A stretch of 16,949 nt of DNA from JABHGY01 sp964525185 (lineage in GTDB: Bacteria; Fidelibacterota; Marinisomatia; Marinisomatales; UBA1611): contig CAZGFQ010000041.1 of the NCBI GenBank assembly GCA_964525185.1, positions 1 through 16,949 on the forward strand, given 5' to 3'. Position numbers and translations under genes: made by a program. The number at the start of each line of letters is the position of its first letter. Positions within the stretch are counted from its first letter, which is position 1. Below are positions 9,461-16,865 of the stretch, in pieces. Below the pieces are notes generated by a model. That model did no database searches. It saw only the letters and a program-made list of their open reading frames with translations, and had not been told where the DNA came from.

Positions 9461-10002
9461 TGAACTGTAACGATACAATCTCGCTTCCCATTAATTATCA
9501 TAGATTCATCTTGTGGACTTACCAATTCGCATGATTCTAAATCATACTCTACTGTGGCTTCTCCCGAAGAAATACTTGTGAATTGTATATCAGCGATATG
9601 GCCTGTTCCACTCAAAGATGTAACTGTAGTATCTAAAAAATAAATAAATATATCAACAGATTCTTCATTTTGGTTCCAAACGAATAAGGGTGTTGTTAAA
9701 CTTGAATCAGTAAAAAATACTCCCGGGAATATCGTATCAACTTCCAAAATAGAAGGATTGTATTTCACGTTAAGATGTGCCCCTGCATAGCCTGAATCAG
9801 GTTGAACAATATGAGCACTTAATGTAAAAGAAGAATTAACAGTTACTGTTGTATCTTTGGGATGAAAAACTAATGCGGGTGGATCTGGGTTATTTTCTGC
9901 TTCTGAATCAACTGGATTATCCAACTCTATTTCATAAATTGTACAACTCGCAAAAAATAGTATGCTTATCCATACATACGGTTTAAACCGATTATTTTTC
10001 AT
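9457..10002 (-). CDS. Cohesin-domain lipoprotein
   Basis: This encodes 181 aa. A short N-terminal signal ends in FASC, so Cys20 is the probable lipidated residue, with Phe rather than Leu at -3. An acidic, Pro-rich linker (21-43) leads to a single cohesin-like domain (44-181). The visible core is VTVNSSFTLSAHI, then GYAGAHLNVKYNPSILEV, PGVFF, VDIFIYF, and LSGTGHIADIQFTSISSGEATV. This is the order and spacing expected of PF00963-type cohesins, whose job is to bind dockerins. Two cysteines (158, 176) could form a disulfide. The gene sits 12 nt after the DUF5683-like gene, and its TGA overlaps the ATG of the giant dockerin gene by 4 nt, so the two are probably co-translated. Inference: it anchors the giant protein, or other dockerin proteins, on the cell surface. 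An Ig-like surface lipoprotein with no dockerin partner is the alternative. Confidence 0.85.
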   Translation of the reverse strand: MKNNRFKPYVWISILFFASCTIYEIELDNPVDSEAENNPDPPALVFHPKDTTVTVNSSFTLSAHIVQPDSGYAGAHLNVKYNPSILEVDTIFPGVFFTDSSLTTPLFVWNQNEESVDIFIYFLDTTVTSLSGTGHIADIQFTSISSGEATVEYDLESCELVSPQDESMIINGKRDCIVTVQ

Positions 10003-10010
10003 TACTTATG

Positions 10011-10016
10011 TCCTCT
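10011..10016 (-). promoter_or_regulatory. Shine-Dalgarno site of the cohesin gene
   Basis: AGAGGA on the minus strand lies 8 nt before the ATG at 10002 and overlaps the TAG stop of the preceding gene. It is the clearest Shine-Dalgarno match in the operon. Most other genes here start without one. It supports the 10002 start and suggests this lipoprotein is made at a good rate. Confidence 0.6.
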
Positions 10017-10923
10017 ATTCAGATGGAATAATAGGTCCATAAATATTTAATTCGGGTCTCGGGCCTGTAAAATAAGCATGAATGGCGTTTGACATCCACG
10101 ATGTGGTTGCTGCTGCGGAAAATCCAATAATAAAATTATTATATTTTATATGGTCTGAATGGGAACTTTCAACATCCATTCTAAATTCACCAATGTCAGT
10201 TTCATTTTCTGATGCATTATATTGAGCCAAACTCAAATTCATATCTTCAACACTTTTACTATATTTGGAATAGCTCACTAAAATTGAAGCAATTAAAACA
10301 CTTTCAAACGATGACCAAACTATTCCTGATGTTTTATTCTCAGAATAAAATTGTCCCCATCCGGGAACTGCGAAAGACCGCATCATAGCACCCACCGGTG
10401 TTTTTTCTAATATAATTTCATCTGCGTTAGGGAATAATAATTCTTCTCTCGCGCTGACTAAATCACCCTTTACTTTTTTGAAAATGTCGCCCGCCCAAAG
10501 AAGAAGTTCGTTAAAAACTCCATCGCTATATTGTAAAAATTGTACATTTTTTTCCTGTAAAATACCACCAGATCTCACAGAAAATAGCTGTCCATTTAAA
10601 TGAGATGTATTGCCATCTTCAATTAATGTATTAAACAATACATAATCACTTTCATGAATTTCGCCTAATTCTCGAATAATTTCCATTTTATCAATGACAG
10701 AACTTTCATGTGATGAAAAAAGGTCTATAATGGTTTGCTCAACTTGTGATGTAAAAAAATGTATTTTTGAACCAAACTTAATTTTGATGGATTCTTGAAC
10801 ATTTTCAAAAACGGGTGCAGTATCTGATTCTCCAAATGAATTAATAACGAGTAAACTACTTTTCCCATACGCAGATGAAAAAAGGTATAATAAAAATAAA
10901 CTAATGAATCGAATCTTATTCAT
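10015..10923 (-). CDS. Exported DUF5683-like membrane protein
   Basis: This encodes 302 aa with a cleavable signal peptide (1-20, ending SSAYG). The N-terminal part (22-150) starts with a beta strand, SLLVINSF, and looks like an alpha/beta domain of the TolB-N/LpoB kind, but I cannot assign it firmly. The C-terminal part (175-290) has RSFAVPGWGQFYSENKTSGIVW, followed by a hydrophobic segment (about 201-218), a charged stretch, and a second hydrophobic segment (263-285) ending in NAIHAYFTGPRP. That arrangement, with PGWGQxY before paired membrane helices, is typical of DUF5683/P13-type proteins of the FCB group, whose biochemical role is unknown. It overlaps the PEGA gene by 8 nt and is followed after 12 nt by the cohesin gene, so it belongs to the same operon. 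An envelope-assembly or anchoring role is only an inference. Confidence 0.75.
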   Translation of the reverse strand: MNKIRFISLFLLYLFSSAYGKSSLLVINSFGESDTAPVFENVQESIKIKFGSKIHFFTSQVEQTIIDLFSSHESSVIDKMEIIRELGEIHESDYVLFNTLIEDGNTSHLNGQLFSVRSGGILQEKNVQFLQYSDGVFNELLLWAGDIFKKVKGDLVSAREELLFPNADEIILEKTPVGAMMRSFAVPGWGQFYSENKTSGIVWSSFESVLIASILVSYSKYSKSVEDMNLSLAQYNASENETDIGEFRMDVESSHSDHIKYNNFIIGFSAAATTSWMSNAIHAYFTGPRPELNIYGPIIPSE

Positions 10924-11404
10924 CTTCTGGATTCTTATTTAAATGATATCGAATGGTGGTAGGTTGATCGACTGTGATGGATCTAGTATCAATTAAAACA
11001 CCTTTTCGATACACTCGTAACTCATGATCCCCCGCCTCTATTTGGAGTTTTATTTTTCGTTTATTCCATTCATGCTCTTTATTGAGTTTAAAAGTTAAAT
11101 CTTTATGATCTGTTTTAAACTTTATATCGTAGACTGGATTTAGAAAAAATTCCAACTTTACTGCTTTTGACTCATTAATGGTCATCGGGTATAGAATGGG
11201 AGCATACCCTTTTGAGATTATTTGGATTTCATGTTCCCCCGGACGAATTTTATACTGATCAATTGGAGTGCGACCAATTTGGTCCCCATCTATATATACA
11301 TCCGCTGGACGTGGAACAGTCACCAAGGATAAGCGAACTTGCCCGATCAAAGTGGAAAATAATAAAAGGGTAATATATTTTTTAATATCTATTTTCATGA
11401 GCAT
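10916..11404 (-). CDS. Exported protein with two PEGA-like repeats
   Basis: This encodes 162 aa. The signal peptide covers about 1-22 (KIDIKKYITLLLFSTLIGQ), and the ATG at 11398 (third residue) is an equally good start. Residues 25-89 are a PEGA domain: strand VRLSLVTVPRPADVYIDG, then IGRTPID, then RPGEHEIQIISKGY. Residues 92-156 repeat the fold in a diverged form (LQIEAGDHELRVYRKGV). PEGA domains are small beta modules found in surface or periplasmic proteins and are thought to mediate binding in the envelope. The gene overlaps its upstream neighbour by 23 nt (17 nt from the second ATG) and its downstream neighbour by 8 nt, which points to translational coupling. No catalytic residues are seen. 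Confidence 0.85.
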   Translation of the reverse strand: MLMKIDIKKYITLLLFSTLIGQVRLSLVTVPRPADVYIDGDQIGRTPIDQYKIRPGEHEIQIISKGYAPILYPMTINESKAVKLEFFLNPVYDIKFKTDHKDLTFKLNKEHEWNKRKIKLQIEAGDHELRVYRKGVLIDTRSITVDQPTTIRYHLNKNPEDE

Positions 11405-12377
11405 CTTTTAATGTACCGTCTAAAAATAAATTTAAATCCAATTTATCCACCCAGCCGTCAATCAGAATTAATTCTCCTGATTCAATTTCTGTTTCAACAA
11501 AACCATATACTCGATCGCCTGTAACTTTTTGTCCAGCCAATACTTCCCCTCTCCCAATGAGCATTGAACTATTACTACCCGCATGAGGGAAATACCTTAA
11601 ATGTGTCTGGTCTTTTTTAACAATATACATATTTCCTAACGACATTAATTCTGCGCTGGGTCCTATATCCAGTATATAGTCTGTTTTTGGTAGTTGAATA
11701 CGTTTCCTGGCTGGTGCAAATTGGTAATCTGATCCTGCAATAATTGATAAATCATCCACATATTTATATCGACCCGGAATGGAACATTCATATTTCCCAA
11801 TTGAGTCCGTGTATACAGTATTAACAATGGAACCCAAGTTTAATATGGATACATCTAAGTCTGGAATGGGTGATTCGCCTGCCCGCTCTCTAACTCTTCC
11901 TGTAAATACAAGAGGTCGTTCTTCTATAAGAATGGGTGGTAATCTTAATTCACCAAACTTTACCCCCGTAAATGGTAGAGTTAATGGGTCGAAATCTTCA
12001 TTAGACATTTTAATGACTAACGTATTATTTGAGTTTTGAAAACCCAAAGTCCCTTGAGGTAAAAATAAGGGCATAACATCTGGTGGATCTGTGGTGACGG
12101 AAACTAATAATTGTTGAGATGTAGAATCGCCTGTATATACTTCAAATGTAAGTCTACCTGGATCTAAGCCAACATACTCCAATGGAACTACCATTTCAAT
12201 TTCACCAAATTCATAAGAGATAGAAACGAGAGGAACTCTTTGGTTCGTAATTATTCGAGGATATTTCGACATGAGCGAAAATGAACATCCTGATAGAAAG
12301 AATGACATTATAAGAAGCCCGAGTAGCACTCCTTTATTAATCATAATATTTCTCATTTTTTTGGTCATAACAATCAT
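11382..12377 (-). CDS. Lipoprotein with carboxypeptidase-regulatory-like and SH3-like domains
   Basis: This encodes 331 aa and is the first gene of the minus-strand operon. The signal peptide ends in a clear lipobox, LSGC (Cys31). Possible ATG starts lie at residues 1, 4, 8 and 12. Residue 8 or 12 gives a more usual signal length, and no Shine-Dalgarno decides between them. Residues 41-150 are beta-rich and unassigned. Residues 157-235 look like a carboxypeptidase-regulatory/transthyretin-like fold (FTGRVRERAG..IPDLDVSI, then VYTDSIGKYECSIPG). Residues 259-316 resemble a bacterial SH3 domain (LRYFPHAGSNS, IGRGEVLAGQKV, GWVDKLDL), a module that often binds cell-wall peptides. Inference: it is an outer-membrane or periplasmic lipoprotein linking the surface system to the wall. 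Its substrate is unknown. Confidence 0.75.
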   Translation of the reverse strand: MIVMTKKMRNIMINKGVLLGLLIMSFFLSGCSFSLMSKYPRIITNQRVPLVSISYEFGEIEMVVPLEYVGLDPGRLTFEVYTGDSTSQQLLVSVTTDPPDVMPLFLPQGTLGFQNSNNTLVIKMSNEDFDPLTLPFTGVKFGELRLPPILIEERPLVFTGRVRERAGESPIPDLDVSILNLGSIVNTVYTDSIGKYECSIPGRYKYVDDLSIIAGSDYQFAPARKRIQLPKTDYILDIGPSAELMSLGNMYIVKKDQTHLRYFPHAGSNSSMLIGRGEVLAGQKVTGDRVYGFVETEIESGELILIDGWVDKLDLNLFLDGTLKDAHENRY

Positions 12378-12728
12378 AACAATTATTTGAATAAAGATTC
12401 TCGTATCTGTCCGTATTTAATGCTGAACGCCGATAGGTCGAGTATGTGGAAAATATGTCAGAGTTTAGCAGGCCAAACTTTAGGATTTGTTAAAAAGGAT
12501 GCAAGCATTTTCATATTCATATTATGAATTGGTTTTTTTTTGTAAAAATATAAAAATACTTTAAGTAATCCCATTTATATAAACGTATTGTGATTGAATA
12601 CTTTAATAAGCCTCGGAAATGTGACCTAGACCTTCTACCTCCTTTTGTTTCTTTTCCATTTTCGGGGCTTATTCTTTTTCTCATCTCTCTTGTATTCTGA
12701 ATCTGCCCTAAATTCACGCCTTCATGTT
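12378..12728. other. Divergent intergenic control region
   Basis: These 351 bases separate the start of the surface-display operon (minus) from the sigma-factor operon (plus). They hold a T9 run (12533-12541), a very AT-rich stretch with TATATAA at 12576-12582, and a 17-bp hairpin (12605-12673). TATATAA could be a -10 element for the sigma operon, but no matching -35 or Bacteroidetes-type -33 box is convincing. I see no clear promoter facing the minus operon. Open frames crossing this region have no coding character. Confidence 0.55.
12605..12673 (+). promoter_or_regulatory. Long hairpin in the sigma-factor leader
   Basis: AATAAGCCTCGGAAATG (12605-12621) pairs without a gap with CATTTTCGGGGCTTATT (12657-12673): 17 consecutive pairs, two of them G-U, in the + strand transcript. 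The 35-nt pyrimidine-rich loop contains ACCTCCTTTT (12637-12646), which matches the usual anti-Shine-Dalgarno tail of 16S rRNA. CTTTTTC follows the stem. It could be an attenuator, a translation-control element or a small RNA. The loop is too large for a standard terminator. Confidence 0.6.
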
Positions 12729-13274
12729 ATGGCTGAAAAAGAACACATATTACTTCAACAAGTAAAACAATCTGACAAACAAGCTTTTAAAACATTGTTT
12801 TCCATGTATCATGATACATTATTTCGATTCGTATTTTATCGAGTCAAAGATAATGACTTAGCTGAAGATATAACTCAAGATACTTTTTTACGTGTATGGA
12901 AAACTCGCGAATCACTCCAGCCAAAAAAATCATTCTTTTCACTCATAGCTCGTATTAGTTCCAATTTATGCTATGATTATTTTCGACACGAAAATGTGAA
13001 ACATCGACATGAAGACTTTATTCCCATTCATGGACATTCGGAACTGGATAATCCTGAAATGAATACACATGCTTCTGCCCTTGAGGAGGAGATTCAAGAA
13101 ATCATTAATACCTATCTCCCAAATAAATGTAGAAATATTTTTATTTTGAGCCGTATAGAAGGAAAATCAAACCCAGAAATTGCGGCTATACTCGATTTAT
13201 CTGTTCGTACCGTGGAAAATCAAATCTATCGAGCTCTTAAAATATTGAAAAAACATTTAAAGAAATATTTATGA
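12729..13274 (+). CDS. ECF (FecI-like) RNA polymerase sigma factor
   Basis: I choose the ATG at 12729 (181 aa). The open frame runs back to a TTG at 12645, but that extension has no homology-like character and overlaps the leader hairpin. Region 2 is at about 20-85 (FKTLFSMYHDTLFRFVFYRV, DLAEDITQDTFLRVWKTR, NLCYDYFR), giving core binding and -10 recognition. Region 4 is at about 122-181 (LPNKCRNIFILSRIEGKSNPEIA, then a helix-turn-helix with LSVRTVENQIYRALK), giving -35 recognition. Length and layout are those of Bacteroidetes-type sigma-70 factors paired with FecR. It is first in a + strand operon, 92 nt before fecR-like. By family it should be held or activated by the FecR protein and direct transcription of the receptor gene. 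Inference: the divergent surface operon may also be a target. Confidence 0.93.
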   Translation: MAEKEHILLQQVKQSDKQAFKTLFSMYHDTLFRFVFYRVKDNDLAEDITQDTFLRVWKTRESLQPKKSFFSLIARISSNLCYDYFRHENVKHRHEDFIPIHGHSELDNPEMNTHASALEEEIQEIINTYLPNKCRNIFILSRIEGKSNPEIAAILDLSVRTVENQIYRALKILKKHLKKYL

Positions 13275-13304
13275 GTAAAATAAACCTTTTTATCGTTTTT
13301 ATAT

Positions 13305-13345
13305 CAGATGCGGGGAAAAAGCACCTTTGGGTGCCCCTCCATCTG
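13305..13345 (+). promoter_or_regulatory. Hairpin between the sigma-factor and FecR genes
   Basis: This is a stacked stem. CAGATG (13305-13310) pairs with CATCTG (13340-13345), GGGG (13312-13315) pairs with CCCT (13335-13338), an AAAAA bulge follows, and GCACC (13321-13325) pairs with GGTGC (13330-13334) around the loop TTTG. Only TTT follows, so a weak terminator or RNA processing site is possible. It lies in the 92-nt gap, 21 nt before the FecR ATG, where it could set the sigma to anti-sigma ratio. Confidence 0.55.
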
Positions 13346-13366
13346 TTTAAAGCATAAATAGACATT

Positions 13367-14245
13367 ATGAATATCAAAGAAAAAGACTTAAAGAAAATTT
13401 GGGAATTGAGTTCTCATGTTGATTTACCAACGCCTCCATCATTAGACGAAGCGTGGGATCAATTGGAGCAACGCATGACCATTGCAGATATGGACATTGA
13501 GCCCAAACAAAAAATAATGGGTTTACAATTTTCTATATTAAAACCTAAATTGGTTTTTGCAAGCGCAATGGCTCTCTTCTTAGTCATGTCAACTCCCATG
13601 GCTATTCGCTATTTAAATACAACATCTGTTTTAACTCAAAATGCTGAAAAAGAAAATATAAAATTAGATGATGGCTCTTATATACACATAAATAATGATA
13701 GTAAAATTTCATATCAAAAAGATTTTAATACAGATCATAGAACAATTCAATTAGACGGAGAAGCATTTTTCACGGTAGAAAAAAGCCCTATTCCTTTTAT
13801 TATTGAAACATCATTCGGGGATGTATCTGTTTTAGGAACATCTTTTAATGTGAAATCGAGAGGTGACAATTTAGAAGTGGGTGTAAAAACAGGGATCGTT
13901 TCCGTTTCATCTCAAAATAAAACATTTAAACTCAACGCTGGACAATTTTTAAAATTGAGTAAAAATAGTGTTCCAGTCTCTCCAACAAATCTTCCACACA
14001 CTGATTTCCCTGCTTGGTTAAATGATAAACTCATTTTCCAAGAAACCAATCTAGTGGAAGCCACAAATGAAATTGAACGATTATTTGATATAACTTTTGA
14101 ATTTGAAGATCCGAGTTTGCGCACCCTTTCTATTACGGGTGTTATTAATACAAATGATTTACAAACTGTATTAAGTGCAATCTCGTTTTTAACACAGCGG
14201 GATTATAAATTCAATCGTGAATCCCGTACCTGTATCATCCAGTAA
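13367..14245 (+). CDS. FecR-type anti-sigma factor with DUF4974
   Basis: This encodes 292 aa. A short cytoplasmic N-terminus (1-58), the expected sigma-binding part, is followed by one membrane helix (about 61-80, LVFASAMALFLVMSTPMAI). The periplasmic FecR domain is at about 95-195 (IKLDDGSYIHINNDSKISY, IQLDGEAFFTVEKS, FIIETSFGDVSVLGTSFNV). A DUF4974 domain at 221-285 (KLIFQETNLVEATNEIERLF, ITGVINTNDLQTVL) is the part thought to contact the receptor's STN domain. Length and order are normal for the FCB-group family. There is no clear Shine-Dalgarno sequence before the ATG. Its 3' end overlaps the receptor gene by 29 nt. It relays the receptor's signal across the inner membrane to the sigma factor. 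Confidence 0.93.
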   Translation: MNIKEKDLKKIWELSSHVDLPTPPSLDEAWDQLEQRMTIADMDIEPKQKIMGLQFSILKPKLVFASAMALFLVMSTPMAIRYLNTTSVLTQNAEKENIKLDDGSYIHINNDSKISYQKDFNTDHRTIQLDGEAFFTVEKSPIPFIIETSFGDVSVLGTSFNVKSRGDNLEVGVKTGIVSVSSQNKTFKLNAGQFLKLSKNSVPVSPTNLPHTDFPAWLNDKLIFQETNLVEATNEIERLFDITFEFEDPSLRTLSITGVINTNDLQTVLSAISFLTQRDYKFNRESRTCIIQ

Positions 14246-16865
14246 GCGATATTTTCTTACATCTTTCATTCTTTTAGCCTTGTGTTGGCTCCCTTTACAG
14301 GCAGCGAATTCCTATACTTTTTCTTTTAACGAGGAACCATTACGTGATGCATTAATTCAGCTTATTCATGAAAAAAATATGTCTATCATTTTCTCTGATC
14401 AAGGTGTGGATTCCACCTATATTTCTGCTCAATGCCATGAATGCACATCAGAAGAAGCTATAGATATCATTCTTCGGTCAACGCCCCTTTCATGGGAAAA
14501 AACAGGGCAACAATTCACTATTTATAAACCACGGTATTTTCAATTTTCTTTAAATGGCATTGTGACAGATTCTCTAACAGGTGAATCAGTTCCTTTTGCA
14601 AATGTATTTATAAAAAATAATTATGTTGGTGATGTGACGAATCAAGACGGTCGATTTACTCTTGTTAACATTCCAACAAAAGTATGTACGTTGCACATTT
14701 CATATATTGGATATGAAACATCATATAAACCATTATTTTTCCCCAAAGATGAAACTGAATCTATTTCAATTTTATTGCGCCCTAAAGTATTAACTGGAGA
14801 TCGTGTGGACATTCAAGGGGACAATCTTGATTTCATGGATCAATCATCTGGGCAAGGTCAAGTCGCCTTTTTACCTAGACATATATCTGCACTCCCCCAT
14901 TTAGGAGAAACAGATATTTTCCGGTCTTTGCAATTATTACCGGGGGTTCAAATGGGAACATCCGGTACAGCAGATTTATTTATCCGCGGTGGTACTCCCG
15001 ATCAAAATTTAATTTTATTAGATGGCATCCCCATATATAAACCAGATCATTTTTTTGGATTTTTTAGTGCTATTAATTCCGATGCGATTAAAGATATTCA
15101 GGTGTACAAAGGTCATATCCCAATTAAATATGGAGGTAAGTTATCCAGTGTAATTTCTATGTCCGGAAAAAATGGGAATATAAATCATCAAAACTTTTCA
15201 GTATTTATGAATATTCTAAGTTCAGGTTTTTCATATGAAAGACCTTTACCTTGGAATGGAAGTTGGGCCATTTCTGCTCGAAATTCTAATTCTAAATATT
15301 TTGAATCATCCTTATATCAATCCATTCAATCATATGTGACTGGAGATGATCGATTTAATTTATTGGGTGAATCTGTAATGGGTGATGAAACTAAAAAAAC
15401 CACGTATTCGCCTCAGTTTGATTTCTTTGATTTAAATAATAAAATATCTTTTTTACCTACGCCATCCGATCGTATATCTATTTCATTTTTAATTGGACAG
15501 GATAAAATTGATGAATCCAGATCCTTTATAGGCTTTTCTGAATTATGGACTTATGATTCTCTTAGGACAGAAGAAATAACCGATTGGAACAACCAAGGCA
15601 TATCCTTACAGTGGGCACATCATTGGAATCCATACTTTGAATCAGAATACAGTATGTCTCATAGCCAGTATAATAGTATTTTTAGCATAAGTCAGTTTCC
15701 TCTCGATCCAGACCCATCCTTTATTCTTCAAAAATCCCATGAAAGGAATTCATTCCTTGATCAAACTATTCGTATGAATCATCATTGGGTTGTCAATGAA
15801 TCACACCAACTTGATTTTGGAATTGAAAATAATTTTTATACTTCAACATTATTGACTCAAAAACAAAATAATGATGTTTTTATAATTACTGTTAATCAAA
15901 AAAATAAATTGGGAATATCTACTAGCTATATTCAAGATAAATGGTCTATATCACCTACAAATATGGCTACAATTGGATTGAGACTCAATTCTGATCATGC
16001 GCAAGATTCTTTTATATTTGAACCTAGAATATCATTTCGATCCCATATGACAACTCAATTCAGGATTGAAGCATCTGTTGGAAAATCTGTACAATATATT
16101 CATCAATTCCAAAGTGATTTAAGTAGCCGTGGAAGCGAAAAATTATGGACACTCTCTGATAATGACACTCAACCAAGTGAGGCACTATTCTCAAATATTG
16201 GATTGCAATGGTCAACTGATTCATACCAAATACAATTGGATGTTTATAATAAACGTTACTCGGAATTAGTTAATTATTATCAAATGAATACCCCTGCACC
16301 CTATGAAGCAATTCGACGGGAATCAAAGCCGTCTCAAATATATTCTGGTGATGGCAATAGCTCAGGAGTTGAATTTCTAGTCCACAAAAGACAAGGAATC
16401 ATGCAAGGATGGTTGGCTTATCATTATGGAAAATCAACCCTTTCTTTTGATGTCCTTTATGGAGGACAATCATACTTAACGGATCATGATCATACACATG
16501 AATTAAAACTTGTTACCAAGGGAAAAATAAATTCATGGGATATTACATTAAATTGGATTTATTCATCAGGGACAGTATTTACAGGATTATCTAATATGTC
16601 TATTTCTGACGATGAAACGATTTTTATTTCTGATAATGGGAAAAATACATATCGCCTATCGCCTATTCACAGACTTGATTTAAATGTTACAAAATCTCTA
16701 TCCATATTAGGATGGTCCATGGAAACTGGCTTATCAATTTTCAATGTGTACAATAGAGAAAATATTAGTCATAAAAGAGTAAACCCATTTGGAACTGAAC
16801 CGTCAATGACAAATATTAAGATGCTAGGTTTCTCTCCCACGGTTTTTGCTAAAATATATTTTTAG
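14217..16865 (+). CDS. TonB-dependent outer-membrane transducer/receptor with STN domain
   Basis: This encodes 882 aa from a GTG at 14217, 29 nt inside the FecR gene. No ATG lies between this and the signal peptide, which covers 10-30 and ends LQAA. The STN domain is at about 32-104 (YTFSFNEEPLRDALIQLI, MSIIFSD), the module by which FecA-type receptors signal to FecR. A carboxypeptidase-regulatory-like domain is at 110-190 (LNGIVTDSLTGESVPFANVFI, NQDGRFTL). The plug is at 220-318 (DIFRSLQLLPGVQ, LFIRGGTPDQNLILLDGIPIY, IKDIQVYKGHIPIKYGG). The beta barrel runs from 322 to the C-terminal Phe, as needed for outer-membrane insertion. The length is shorter than most SusC proteins, and no SusD gene follows. 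The ligand cannot be read from the sequence. By family it binds an outside ligand, uses TonB energy, and signals through FecR. It is last in the operon, with no clear terminator. Confidence 0.93.
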   Translation: MNPVPVSSSKRYFLTSFILLALCWLPLQAANSYTFSFNEEPLRDALIQLIHEKNMSIIFSDQGVDSTYISAQCHECTSEEAIDIILRSTPLSWEKTGQQFTIYKPRYFQFSLNGIVTDSLTGESVPFANVFIKNNYVGDVTNQDGRFTLVNIPTKVCTLHISYIGYETSYKPLFFPKDETESISILLRPKVLTGDRVDIQGDNLDFMDQSSGQGQVAFLPRHISALPHLGETDIFRSLQLLPGVQMGTSGTADLFIRGGTPDQNLILLDGIPIYKPDHFFGFFSAINSDAIKDIQVYKGHIPIKYGGKLSSVISMSGKNGNINHQNFSVFMNILSSGFSYERPLPWNGSWAISARNSNSKYFESSLYQSIQSYVTGDDRFNLLGESVMGDETKKTTYSPQFDFFDLNNKISFLPTPSDRISISFLIGQDKIDESRSFIGFSELWTYDSLRTEEITDWNNQGISLQWAHHWNPYFESEYSMSHSQYNSIFSISQFPLDPDPSFILQKSHERNSFLDQTIRMNHHWVVNESHQLDFGIENNFYTSTLLTQKQNNDVFIITVNQKNKLGISTSYIQDKWSISPTNMATIGLRLNSDHAQDSFIFEPRISFRSHMTTQFRIEASVGKSVQYIHQFQSDLSSRGSEKLWTLSDNDTQPSEALFSNIGLQWSTDSYQIQLDVYNKRYSELVNYYQMNTPAPYEAIRRESKPSQIYSGDGNSSGVEFLVHKRQGIMQGWLAYHYGKSTLSFDVLYGGQSYLTDHDHTHELKLVTKGKINSWDITLNWIYSSGTVFTGLSNMSISDDETIFISDNGKNTYRLSPIHRLDLNVTKSLSILGWSMETGLSIFNVYNRENISHKRVNPFGTEPSMTNIKMLGFSPTVFAKIYF

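Noticed and set aside
9461..9478. TTG start six codons before the giant gene's ATG
   Set aside because: The ATG at 9460 gives the ATGA coupling with the cohesin gene and a proper basic-hydrophobic signal peptide. TTG is a weaker start.
12645..12728. 28-codon N-terminal extension of the sigma factor from a TTG
   Set aside because: The ATG at 12729 begins exactly where ECF sigma factors usually begin. The extension is Phe/Leu-rich noise over the leader hairpin.
12729..16865. SusC/SusD polysaccharide utilisation locus
   Set aside because: There is no SusD gene and no glycoside hydrolase, and the receptor is the STN-type transducer of about 880 aa rather than a ~1000-aa SusC.
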